The notes under the pieces were generated by a model that was given only the letters and a program-made list of their open reading frames with translations, was not told the origin of the DNA and made no database searches. From Lentisphaeria bacterium (lineage in GTDB: Bacteria > Verrucomicrobiota > Lentisphaeria > Oligosphaerales > Oligosphaeraceae): a stretch of DNA of 10,394 nucleotides. Both the position numbers and the translations under genes were made by a program. Numbering within the stretch: the stretch's first letter is position 1; each line of letters begins with the position of its first letter. Below, in pieces: positions 1-8,076 of the stretch. The stretch spans positions 1-10,394 of the forward strand of contig JAQVUB010000050.1 in assembly GCA_028699735.1 (NCBI GenBank), written 5' to 3'.

Positions 1-60
1 CCTATGGACCTGATGGACCCTATGGACGTGGACGATGGACGAGGGACTTTGATGGACAGG
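1..60. repeat. Degenerate TGGAC-word tandem array
   Basis: The word GGAC, mostly as ATGGAC, GTGGAC or GGGAC, starts at 6, 15, 24, 30, 37, 44 and 54, so the spacing is 9, 9, 6, 7, 7 and 10 bases. The unit is roughly TATGGACCY or GATGGAC and the copies are imperfect. The array runs off the left edge, so its full length is unknown. There is no reading frame of note. It resembles the short degenerate GTCCAT/ATGGAC arrays I associate with intergenic DNA of planctomycetes, Verrucomicrobia and Lentisphaerota, but that link is from memory. Function unknown. Confidence 0.75.
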
Positions 61-88
61 CTGACAGCTGACAGCTGACAGCTGAAAA
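61..88. repeat. CTGACAG 7-bp tandem repeat
   Basis: CTGACAG occurs three times head to tail at 61-67, 68-74 and 75-81, followed by a decayed fourth unit CTGAAAA at 82-88. It directly abuts the TGGAC array on its left. A 7-bp unit with perfect copies suggests recent slippage or copying. No function can be read from it. Confidence 0.85.
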
Positions 89-116
89 CTATGGGTTGTG
101 GACGTCAGTCCACCCC
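85..116 (-). terminator. Hairpin downstream of the operon, possible weak terminator
   Basis: GTGGAC (98-103) and GTCCAC (108-113) form a 6-bp perfect stem around a 4-base loop. GGG (93-95) and CCC (114-116) extend it by three pairs across a two-base bulge (96-97). Read on the minus strand, the hairpin begins about 37 nt after the stop codon of the last gene and is followed five bases later by only four T residues (88-85). It is therefore at best a weak intrinsic terminator. It may instead belong to the surrounding repeat cluster, since GTGGAC echoes the neighbouring TGGAC array. Confidence 0.35.
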
Positions 117-120
117 AAGT

Positions 121-150
121 CTTTTCGTGTCTTTCGTTGTTAAAAAAAAG
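121..150. repeat. Intergenic repeat tag (GTGTCTTTCGTTGT plus A-tract), left copy
   Basis: GTGTCTTTCGTTGT at 127-140 is followed by T and a run of eight A. The same 14 bases followed by an A-run recur at 10373-10386 at the other end of the window, and a diverged inverted copy lies at about 10269-10290. On the minus strand it reads as AACAACGAAAGACACGAA, resembling the ACGAAAGACACGAA intergenic repeats I recall from PVC-group and other environmental genomes. The T-tract of this copy lies three bases after the stop codon of the last gene, but no GC-rich stem precedes it. Confidence 0.7.
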
Positions 151-152
151 GC

Positions 153-3100
153 TTATTTTGGCTGACGGATTTTACTGACTCTGAGGTCATCCACCCAGAC
201 GGAGTCCAGAGAATTTCGATTATAGAGATAGACTCCGTTTCTGTGAACTTCCGGGCCGGTGGTGAAGGAGCCTGCCAGCAGGTGCCATTTCTGGTCACCG
301 GGGATGTCAGCGCCCAGGCTGATATAAGTGGTCAATTTTCCATCCTGACTGTAATTGGATACTCCAACACAGTTGTGATAGGAGACTTTTGAGACCTCAA
401 AGCCCTTCGACAGAGCCACTGTGATCTGATACGTGGTATTGGCTTCCAGCTGCAGAGGAAATTTATGCATACGGTATCCGCCATCTCCGGAAAGACGAAA
501 ACTGCGCTTGCCGGTATACGAATGGTGCAGATCGTGTTCATCACTCTCAAAATCCAAATCTAATATCGGCTCATCATATTCTAGCGGACGGGAAGCCTTT
601 ATACTGACCTGCACAGGAGCCAGAGCAGATTTCTCGGGGCGCGGAATGGAACGGTTGATCTTGCCCAGGGAAATGATCTCCGTACGGCTGAATTCGTCTG
701 TGCGGATGGTCACCGGGATCACGGCAAATTCCTCCGAAGCTTGTGCCCGAAGGACTTCGACGGAAAGATTTTGTCCTGGTGCGACGCTGACGGTCTGGCT
801 GCGATTTTCGGCTGTAATTGTAAACTCGCTGATTTGCGGCAGGAAATTGAAGAGATCGACGGTAAAGCGGTTGGTATCTTTCTGTTCCAGTACTGCAGTC
901 CAGCCGTGATCCCCTTTGACCTCATCGATCAATACAAGGGCTGCCAGCGGGGTTTCCGGCGCGGTAAAGGAAACGGTCTGACCCTCAATCACAAAAGGCC
1001 AAGCTTTCGGGGTTTCATGCAGGGCGGTCAGATAGGTACTGCGCACCGTAAAATCAGGCGGAAGTTTGTAGCTGATTTTACCAGGAGTTCCAGTGAGATT
1101 AGAGAGGGTAATGGTAATGGCTTTGCTGCCGGCATGTTCGATCAGCGGAATGCCCTCCGGAAGCACCTGATGGACATAGGCCTGGATGGCAGGGTTGTCG
1201 CAGGTCAATCCAACCCGGTCCTTGAAGATGGCCAGGTTGAGAAAGGGGCTGATACGCTGGCGCAAACGCAATGCATGATACCCCTGTGAAAAAATGACGC
1301 TGAGGTCGAGACGGTTTCCTACCAGAAAAGCCTGGGTCAGGCTTTTTTCTGCCAGCGGTTTCGTCCAAAGCCCGTTGCAGGTACCCTGAAAGAAAATCTG
1401 ATCCGGAAGAGTATAGCGGAAAATCTCCGGATTCCGGGCAAAACCTGACAGCAGGAAAAAGAGTTTTGTGCCAAAGGCATCGCCCACGCCTTCGGTCAGG
1501 GCGCAGAATTCCGGTTCGATTTCCCGCATCTGTTCGAACCATTGATCCAGCCATTGTTTTTTCAGCTGTGGTTTGTCCCCTTCGCCATGCAAGCCAAGGT
1601 GCGGATTGAAATCCGGCAGGCGATTACTAAACGCGAAGGTGTCCAGATATGCGGTATTGCAATGGAAATCCCGCACATAGAGGGTGAGCCAGAAGCGCAG
1701 AAAATCCGGGAATGCGTTGCTGTGCCATGACATGGGCATGTATCCGGTCAGCGATTCTTCGGCATTGCCGCTGATGATTTCGCCGTCGGCATGGGATTGA
1801 TTCAGGCGGGCGGTCTGTTTCAGCAAATGTTCTTTATCGAGGGTATGATCGCTGCTGGAATATTCCCGGTTTTGTTCGAACCATTCCCAGGATGGCGGGC
1901 GGTATTGAGCAGGGTATTGCTCCCAGGGGATTGTAAAATAGCGGTCGGTCAACAGATAATAAGGTGAGACCGCATTGCCATGAAAATAAAAACCGATCTG
2001 GCCGTATTGGCGCCAGAAGCGAATCATTTCGGCAAACTGCTGTGCTCCCCCCTTGTCCGCTCTGGGCAGATAATAGGACGGGCAAGCGCCGTTGAAGGTA
2101 CTGCCCCAGGATTGGATGTAGGGCAAGGATAAAAAAGCCGCATATTGAAAATCCAGAAGCATGGCACTGTAATCCGGGCGTTTGCGCATCAGGCCGCCAT
2201 GGCCGGTATTGCTGCCGGCCAGCCAGGCGTCAGCATTGCGCAGCCAGGGGCGATACTGGTTGACCGGATAGAGCGAGTAAAAGAAGTTGCGGTAGAGGTC
2301 GGCGCTGCGGTGCCAGTCCCCTTCATGACCCGCAACCGCGAAGTGATAAGTTTGCTGTTTTCCGGCAGGGATGCGGTGTTTTCGCACGATGCTCAGTTCG
2401 ATGGCGTCCTGTTCATGATTGCCTCGAGTGAAAAAGTGACTGGAGACCAGCAAGGGATCCTGCAGGGCAAAATAGAACCCCTCCTTTTCGTTGAACAGGG
2501 ATACGAATGGCAAGCCGGCATGGTCCGGATATGCGACCGATTGTGTGCCCCTGGATGCCGGGCAGGAAAGAAATTCCCCGGCGGAGAAGGGCCAGACCAG
2601 AGTGTCACCTTCCGGCGAATCACTGATCCGCAGCCGGGAAATTCTGGGGGCTTCGATTTCCAGTACATCCAGTTCGGGATTCCGGTTGAGCACCGTGACT
2701 TTCCAGTCAATCAGTTCCGTCCGGGCTTCCAGCAGGAAAAGCACTTCAATGTCTTCTGCCGGAAATTTCCAGTGCAATTCCACTTTCGTTTCGGATCCCT
2801 GGCAGGCAATCAGTTTTGCGTCGGCAAAGCTCAAGTAACGGCGTTGTTTCCCGGTGGGTGCTTTGACCAGCAATTCAAACATGCTTTCGCATGGCAGTGC
2901 GGGCTGGTATCGAGAGCCGGTCAGCGGATTTCGAATGCCCGAAAGAGCCCCAGTCTGCTTGGAAAAGAGCAATTCCAGCCCGGGATTTTTCAGCAGGAGA
3001 TAATCCTGGTCATTGAGCAGATAGTGGATTTGCAGAGCTTTGATTTCGGGTGCCACGCCATTCTGGCGATGCAAATCCATTTTGAGGGTCAGTGGCTTGT

Positions 3101-3920
3101 CGGCCGGCAAGGCGCTGAGATCAAGCCCCTGCAGCTTTTCAAAATGCTTTCCGGCATCGTTAGAGAAAGAGAATTCGACGGTTCCACCGCCGGTATTTTC
3201 AAAGCTGATTTTTTGCCACTGTTTTATTCCGGTTGGCAGCAGGGTTTTGAAATGGATTTCGGCCTGTAGTACAGTTGTCAGCGAGGTCGTTTCAGCTGGT
3301 TCCGGGTTAGGGATGAAGTTTTCCTGTTGTGTAAGCAGGATTTGATCGAGGCGTTTACCATTCATCAGATTTTGCAGCTGCAACTGATGGCTGCCTGCGC
3401 TCAACTCGCAAACGGCTCCTTTGATCCAGAACCATTGCTCTGCTGCAGGGATTTTTCCGCCCAGGGAAATATTATGGACATTGCCGTTAATCAGCAGATC
3501 GAAATTCCAGTTGGCAACTTTAGGAACCCAGACCCGGAACCAGATGGAATAGGTTCCCGGTGTGGCCAGATGGAAAGGCAAAGCAGCAAAGGTACAGTAG
3601 TCAATATACTTCTGGTTGGAGGCACCGGGATCATTCTGGGGACTGTATTCGCTGGCGCTTTGTTTGATCTGCAACAACTCATCGGCTTTGCCACCGGCTT
3701 TGCGGGCAAAGACATCCTCCTGAAAGAAGAAAGTCAGGGCATTTTCCGCTTCCAGCACCAGATTCTGCTGTTGCTGCTGCCCGGGCAAAGCTTCCAACAT
3801 CCGGTAGATGCCTTTGTCAACATGGCAGCCAGAAAATTGCTCGATTCCCGGCGACATTTGCTGCAGACTGGCAATCGCAGGCAAACTCAAACATAAAAAC
3901 CATAAACCCCATAAACGCAT
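153..3920 (-). CDS. Secreted multidomain glycoside hydrolase, DUF6259-like
   Basis: This 1255-aa exported protein probably cleaves a glycan outside the cytoplasm. The chosen start (3920) gives a short signal peptide (residues 1-18, ending PAIAS) and has AAAGGA 8 nt upstream; an ATG two codons earlier (3926) leaves only 2 nt and is less likely. No lipobox is seen. In order I see a CBM6/CBM35-like beta-sandwich (about 54-197), a second small sandwich (about 220-300), a mutarotase-like supersandwich (about 305-545), a TIM-barrel region (about 560-880), further beta-rich domains (about 900-1080) and a C-terminal jelly-roll carbohydrate-binding-like module (about 1115-1250). In the barrel, YLDTFAF (Asp760) and ALTEG (Glu810) are plausible catalytic Asp and Glu. 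The barrel resembles DUF6259 proteins, related in style to GH36/GH101-type barrels; substrate unknown. It is the last gene of the operon, 26 nt after the previous stop. A five-Gln run (about 48-52) follows the signal region. Confidence 0.8.
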   Translation of the reverse strand: MRLWGLWFLCLSLPAIASLQQMSPGIEQFSGCHVDKGIYRMLEALPGQQQQQNLVLEAENALTFFFQEDVFARKAGGKADELLQIKQSASEYSPQNDPGASNQKYIDYCTFAALPFHLATPGTYSIWFRVWVPKVANWNFDLLINGNVHNISLGGKIPAAEQWFWIKGAVCELSAGSHQLQLQNLMNGKRLDQILLTQQENFIPNPEPAETTSLTTVLQAEIHFKTLLPTGIKQWQKISFENTGGGTVEFSFSNDAGKHFEKLQGLDLSALPADKPLTLKMDLHRQNGVAPEIKALQIHYLLNDQDYLLLKNPGLELLFSKQTGALSGIRNPLTGSRYQPALPCESMFELLVKAPTGKQRRYLSFADAKLIACQGSETKVELHWKFPAEDIEVLFLLEARTELIDWKVTVLNRNPELDVLEIEAPRISRLRISDSPEGDTLVWPFSAGEFLSCPASRGTQSVAYPDHAGLPFVSLFNEKEGFYFALQDPLLVSSHFFTRGNHEQDAIELSIVRKHRIPAGKQQTYHFAVAGHEGDWHRSADLYRNFFYSLYPVNQYRPWLRNADAWLAGSNTGHGGLMRKRPDYSAMLLDFQYAAFLSLPYIQSWGSTFNGACPSYYLPRADKGGAQQFAEMIRFWRQYGQIGFYFHGNAVSPYYLLTDRYFTIPWEQYPAQYRPPSWEWFEQNREYSSSDHTLDKEHLLKQTARLNQSHADGEIISGNAEESLTGYMPMSWHSNAFPDFLRFWLTLYVRDFHCNTAYLDTFAFSNRLPDFNPHLGLHGEGDKPQLKKQWLDQWFEQMREIEPEFCALTEGVGDAFGTKLFFLLSGFARNPEIFRYTLPDQIFFQGTCNGLWTKPLAEKSLTQAFLVGNRLDLSVIFSQGYHALRLRQRISPFLNLAIFKDRVGLTCDNPAIQAYVHQVLPEGIPLIEHAGSKAITITLSNLTGTPGKISYKLPPDFTVRSTYLTALHETPKAWPFVIEGQTVSFTAPETPLAALVLIDEVKGDHGWTAVLEQKDTNRFTVDLFNFLPQISEFTITAENRSQTVSVAPGQNLSVEVLRAQASEEFAVIPVTIRTDEFSRTEIISLGKINRSIPRPEKSALAPVQVSIKASRPLEYDEPILDLDFESDEHDLHHSYTGKRSFRLSGDGGYRMHKFPLQLEANTTYQITVALSKGFEVSKVSYHNCVGVSNYSQDGKLTTYISLGADIPGDQKWHLLAGSFTTGPEVHRNGVYLYNRNSLDSVWVDDLRVSKIRQPK

Positions 3921-3928
3921 ATTCATTT

Positions 3929-3934
3929 TCCTTT
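3929..3934 (-). promoter_or_regulatory. Shine-Dalgarno AAAGGA deciding the start of the 1255-aa hydrolase
   Basis: On the minus strand AAAGGA ends 8 nt before the ATG at 3920 but only 2 nt before the ATG at 3926. The more upstream ATG at 3965 would overlap the preceding gene and put 13 charged and polar residues ahead of the signal peptide. The site therefore favours 3920. Confidence 0.7.
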
Positions 3935-3946
3935 CGTCGAGATGGC

Positions 3947-6900
3947 TCAGGGACGTTGCTGCCAAACTTCTTTGACTTCCTGGTAACTGAATTTTCGGCA
4001 GAAGACCTGCAGATCGGCAAGAGCGCTGCGCTCTTTTCCGGGAACGCCGGTCTCATAACCGATTCTAATGACTTTGTCGTCAAAATCCTTTTGTGCATAC
4101 GGTTCGGCAATCGGTCTTCTGGCGGCGACCAGGCCATCAATGAAAAGGATCATTTCCCGGTTATCCCAGGTCAAGGCAACCAGGTGCCATTCCTGATTTT
4201 TCCAGGTGCGGGGTTGATCCGTGCTTAAAAACAGATCTTTTCGCTCCGGAAAGCGAACCGAGATCAGCGCCAGAGTGGCTTTGTCTTGATCGCGCTGCAG
4301 CTGCACTCCCCAGCGATTCTTTTCCTGTCCACCGGTCAGATAGAAAAGCTGATAGATGCCTTTGGGAGCGGAGGCCAAATCGTGAAAATCCAGGGGTTTA
4401 ATCCAGAAGAGCAGGGTGCCTTCTGCGGCATAAAAATGATTTTTTGCTTGATAGCTGATGGATTCGATGCCGTCTTCTCCGATTTGCAACGCATTTTGTT
4501 CATCGGTGAAGCGGACATTTCCGCGAGTATTCAGTACATTTCCGTCACCAAGACTGCTGTGTGCCTGCAAGTTTCCATTGAAAGGCAGGCGAAACAGCAA
4601 ATCATTTTCCACTTGCGGGCGTACCATGGTCTCTGGGATTGGTTTCGTATTTTGCTGTGCAGGCAGAATCCGCACTGGTGCTGTAGCACGGCTGGTGATT
4701 GCCGGTATGCTCTTTTTTCCGGCAAAGAGGATGCGGAAATCATGCCGTGGTACCGGTACCTGGATGCGGTTGTCACGTACGGCAAACTCCTGCCGGCTTT
4801 CATAATCGACCGTCAGCGCGGGCAGGAAACCGATCCGTTCAGGGTGATATTCGATTTCAGCAAGCAGATCCTGCTCGCCGAGATTAGCGGCAACGATAAA
4901 GAGCTGTTCGCCGTTTTGCCAGGCACTGATTTTGATGGCATCCTGTTTGCAGTCGAAAAGTTGGCGGGATTGTTCAGACCAGTACGGATGAAAGTGCACG
5001 GATTCATCCCCCAGATTGAAATCGCTTTTAGCCCGGTGCACCAGGTCTCGTGTTGGTGTATGCGTATTCCAGGCATGCCAGGTGATGATATCATGCAAGA
5101 GCATCAAAGTCAGCAGAGAACGGTTGGCCTTGCGGATTTTTTCTTCGCCATATTCCGCCATACTCAGGCGGACTTCACTTAAGAACACCGGTACAACGCC
5201 AAACTGACGCCCCATGACATGAGCCCGAACAAAATCCAGGGGCCAGTTGTCGATGTAATCGCGGTTGGGATTGTCGAGGAATCGCTGTTCGCCATCGATG
5301 GAAATGGCCGCAAAGGAATGACAGGGAGTCATGGTGACTCCACTTTTGTGTATGGCATAATAATTCGGCATGCCGTTTTCAATCCAGACTGCCGCATTGC
5401 GCCGCAGAGTTTCGCGCAGGCCGCGTATGCCGAATTCCGCCTGGATTTCGCCATCGCTCCGCAGGTATCCGGCATCGAGGGCGAGATCGCGCATGGGGCG
5501 CAGATAGGCCTCATCCTCGTAGACGGTGAACATGCCGACGTTCTTGAGGTACTGGTCGTAATGATAGGCTTTGAAATCCTGGAAGCTTTTGGTGAAGCTG
5601 TTCATCCAGACGCGTTCCCATTCTCCGCGATAGACGCGACCTTCCGGGGTTTCCAGCATATAGCGTATCCAGTCAACAAGCTGATAACGCAGGAAAACCT
5701 GGCCACGATTGCGGTATTGATCCATGGCTTCTTTGGCTTCTGCATAGGAATCAGGATAAGGATTGTAGGAACAAAATGCATGAAATTTACTGGCTTCGGA
5801 ATTTCGGGAGACTGCCGCGCTGTACTGGAAACTGTGGACATTGGGCAGTTCCGGATTGGCACCCACCAGCCAGGAGCGCCAGCTGGCTGGTAAAGGTTTG
5901 CTCGGGGTAGGCTGAATACCGAATGCAATCGTACGTGGTTTTGACAAAGCAAAGGCCTTGTTGACAAAATGCACACGGAGTACCACGCGATCTTGCTCCC
6001 GAACCAGTTCGAGGGCAGGCTGGCGTTCATCCAGAGACCAGTACCGGTCGCTTTCCGCACACCAGGTCAGACCGCGGTCTTCATTGCCGACCCAGACCAT
6101 CGGCTTGAAGTTTCCAAATGTTCCTGCAGTATTGGGTTGCTGCATGCTGTCCCAGATGACGCCCTGCCTGGAGGCCGTAGCCCCAGCACTGAATCCCAGT
6201 CTCTTGTCGCTGATTTCATACATCAGGGTGGCCTGTCCGGGCAGCAGGGGGATGTCCAGCGTGAGTTTCTCAAGATTCATCGCGTGTTTGGGCTGCAGGG
6301 TGAGTTCAATCCAGGCAAAACCGTCATATTCCAAAGAATTGCTGATGTTTGCATCCAGTTCACCCAGGCGTGCTTTTGCTGCAAATTTCATGTTGCTGCG
6401 GGTCTGTTTCTGGACTTCATATGAGCCGCTTTGCAGCTGAACGCTGCGCCCATCGATGATCGCTGAAAGCGAGATTGGAGCCGCCAGCAAGTTTTCGATT
6501 TCCCTGCCGACAGTCGGTTCGGTCTGTTTGGCGGCAATCTGGTCAAAGAGAGCGGTTTTTCCGACCGTCATGAAGCTGGAAACCATAGAGGCAGTATGGT
6601 TTTTCCAGGTAATCGGCAGAAATTCCGGGAAGATTTCCACGCTGGTACCGGCTTTGGAGCCGACGAAAGGAAAATTTTGATAGTCATAATCATAAAATTC
6701 GCGGGCGATCTCCTTGCTGCCAGCCGACAGTATGATCAGGAAGCGATATTTCCCATCCTTTTTGAGCAGTCCCGGCAATCGGATTTCCAGGTGTTCCAGT
6801 TTGCTGGAACGTAAAGGCAGCTCTTTTGCAAAAATTTTGCTGCCGTGGGGATCAAGCAGTTCGATGCGTGCCTTGTCAACTCTGGCAGCCAGTTCGAGGT

Positions 6901-8002
6901 TTGAAAAGTCCACCAGATCAATCCAGGCTTTCTCAAAATATGGCAGATAGCGCATCATGCAGATAAACTGTTTTTCGCGCAGGTCAGCTGATATCTTAGG
7001 CAAAATGGGATTTTTGAGAAAGGGGATTTCCGCCTGGTACAACAGGGAATTTCCGCTGTGCAGATCCAGTTTGATCGTATTTTTTTCTGCCAGACTGGGT
7101 GCCATCGATAATTCCAGAGGTTTTTTTGCATCTTCCAAGCTTTTCAGGGTCTTTTCTGAATGAGCAGTGACGATCCCGTTCGCCAGAACTTTTCCAGAAA
7201 AGGTGGTTTTGCCGGGCATCGTTCCGTGCAACCGTGCAGTGGCTTTGACGGTTCCGTCCGGCTGCCGGAAATCGATCTGATATCCGGGAGCCTGTTCCTT
7301 GAATATTATCACCGCGCCGGCATTATGCGAATTCAGGATGCTGGCTGCCGGCGACAAGGTTGTCCAACTGCCAAAGTCACTCCAGTAACGCGATATCTGC
7401 AAAAGCCAGCGGGTATTCTCCATGACTTCTTTGACACCCAGTTCGGCAAAGGGGATGGCGCATTCGCCTTCCCAGAATTCCTCTGTGGTGCGGCTTTTAC
7501 TTAGCGCAGCGAGGTTCCAGTCCTTCTGCACGCCTTCAGCCACGGTCCACTGCTGATCATAGACAATCGTTCCGGCGGCATTGATAAAAATCATGAAGTG
7601 CCCCTTTTCGACCGTGTGCTGGCCAAAATGCGGATCCAGCAGAATTTCAATGCGATCCTCCTCGAACCCCGCTGGCGGGAATTGGTCACGACGGTTCCAG
7701 GCGGCTTTCGGCTTTTTACCGGCAGGATAATATGTCAGGCGCCAGGCAATGTACAAATGCGTGGCATCATAGGCCATATACATCGACATGGGTCGGCTAT
7801 CCAGCTGCTGAGCCGTGACAAAACCGCTGAGCATGGCTCCAGGTGCCCATTCTTCAGCATCAATCGTTCCGTCAATCTGCGGAGCTGCCAAAAGCCGTGG
7901 CACGGCAAATTGCGGCGGAACGACATCATTGCTTCCCGCTGCTAAACGGAAAGCGACACCGAAATGGAGCAGGATCAAAGCAAGGATTGTTTTTCTTATC
8001 AT
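3947..8002 (-). CDS. Secreted CBM9-like / GH123-like (DUF6067) / LamG glycan-active protein
   Basis: This 1351-aa protein is probably an exported enzyme that binds and cleaves a polysaccharide. The start at 8002 gives a signal peptide (MIRKTILALILLHFGVAF, then AAG at about 21-23). It also has AAAAGGA 10 nt upstream; a longer frame reaching 8158 would run into the pseudopilin gene and hide the signal. Residues about 35-235 look like a CBM9/DOMON-like module (IDGTIDAEEW, YDATHLYIAW, DRIEILLDP). Residues about 450-705 match the beta-sandwich N-domain of GH123-like DUF6067 proteins, with the hallmark WVGNEDRGLTWCAESD (637-652). Residues about 715-1000 look like the barrel, with VYEDEAY (828-833) where GH123 enzymes carry their Asp-Glu pair (here Asp830-Glu831), followed by HKSG and SIDGEQ segments typical of the family. 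Residues about 1130-1345 form a LamG/concanavalin-like domain (EGTLLFWIKP, WHLVALTWD, LFIDG). GH123 enzymes act on beta-N-acetylgalactosaminides by substrate-assisted catalysis, but this substrate cannot be assumed here. Confidence 0.8.
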   Translation of the reverse strand: MIRKTILALILLHFGVAFRLAAGSNDVVPPQFAVPRLLAAPQIDGTIDAEEWAPGAMLSGFVTAQQLDSRPMSMYMAYDATHLYIAWRLTYYPAGKKPKAAWNRRDQFPPAGFEEDRIEILLDPHFGQHTVEKGHFMIFINAAGTIVYDQQWTVAEGVQKDWNLAALSKSRTTEEFWEGECAIPFAELGVKEVMENTRWLLQISRYWSDFGSWTTLSPAASILNSHNAGAVIIFKEQAPGYQIDFRQPDGTVKATARLHGTMPGKTTFSGKVLANGIVTAHSEKTLKSLEDAKKPLELSMAPSLAEKNTIKLDLHSGNSLLYQAEIPFLKNPILPKISADLREKQFICMMRYLPYFEKAWIDLVDFSNLELAARVDKARIELLDPHGSKIFAKELPLRSSKLEHLEIRLPGLLKKDGKYRFLIILSAGSKEIAREFYDYDYQNFPFVGSKAGTSVEIFPEFLPITWKNHTASMVSSFMTVGKTALFDQIAAKQTEPTVGREIENLLAAPISLSAIIDGRSVQLQSGSYEVQKQTRSNMKFAAKARLGELDANISNSLEYDGFAWIELTLQPKHAMNLEKLTLDIPLLPGQATLMYEISDKRLGFSAGATASRQGVIWDSMQQPNTAGTFGNFKPMVWVGNEDRGLTWCAESDRYWSLDERQPALELVREQDRVVLRVHFVNKAFALSKPRTIAFGIQPTPSKPLPASWRSWLVGANPELPNVHSFQYSAAVSRNSEASKFHAFCSYNPYPDSYAEAKEAMDQYRNRGQVFLRYQLVDWIRYMLETPEGRVYRGEWERVWMNSFTKSFQDFKAYHYDQYLKNVGMFTVYEDEAYLRPMRDLALDAGYLRSDGEIQAEFGIRGLRETLRRNAAVWIENGMPNYYAIHKSGVTMTPCHSFAAISIDGEQRFLDNPNRDYIDNWPLDFVRAHVMGRQFGVVPVFLSEVRLSMAEYGEEKIRKANRSLLTLMLLHDIITWHAWNTHTPTRDLVHRAKSDFNLGDESVHFHPYWSEQSRQLFDCKQDAIKISAWQNGEQLFIVAANLGEQDLLAEIEYHPERIGFLPALTVDYESRQEFAVRDNRIQVPVPRHDFRILFAGKKSIPAITSRATAPVRILPAQQNTKPIPETMVRPQVENDLLFRLPFNGNLQAHSSLGDGNVLNTRGNVRFTDEQNALQIGEDGIESISYQAKNHFYAAEGTLLFWIKPLDFHDLASAPKGIYQLFYLTGGQEKNRWGVQLQRDQDKATLALISVRFPERKDLFLSTDQPRTWKNQEWHLVALTWDNREMILFIDGLVAARRPIAEPYAQKDFDDKVIRIGYETGVPGKERSALADLQVFCRKFSYQEVKEVWQQRP

Positions 8003-8012
8003 CCGTCGTGAA

Positions 8013-8019
8013 TCCTTTT
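8013..8019 (-). promoter_or_regulatory. Shine-Dalgarno AAAAGGA deciding the start of the 1351-aa protein
   Basis: AAAAGGA on the minus strand lies 10 nt before the ATG at 8002. It supports a start that places the hydrophobic signal peptide at the N-terminus, in preference to the 52-codon upstream extension to 8158, which overlaps the end of the preceding gene. Confidence 0.65.
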
Positions 8020-8076
8020 GGGATATTTCCAGATTGTAAATTTGATGTGCAGCGGCAAAATTTTCCGTTGAGCAGA

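Noticed and set aside
1..88. CRISPR-like array
   Set aside because: Units are only 5-9 bases, imperfect and without regular unique spacers, so they are short tandem repeats.
142..149. T-tract terminator right after the last stop codon
   Set aside because: The eight-T run on the minus strand is not preceded by a GC-rich stem; the last codons of the gene do not form a hairpin. The run belongs to the repeat tag.
2145..3269. 374-codon open frame on the plus strand inside the 1255-aa hydrolase gene
   Set aside because: It lies wholly antisense to a gene with clear domains and signal peptide, and its translation shows no recognisable domain. It is a shadow frame.
3770..3785. CTG/TTG-rich stretch coding for five Gln as a triplet-repeat expansion
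   Set aside because: Only five codons, of mixed type, in a linker after the signal peptide. This is ordinary low-complexity sequence.
8053..8067. Near-palindrome CGGCAAAATTTTCCG between the pseudopilin and the 1351-aa gene
   Set aside because: It is symmetric only if one base is skipped and has an all-AT centre, so it is neither a convincing terminator nor a clear operator.
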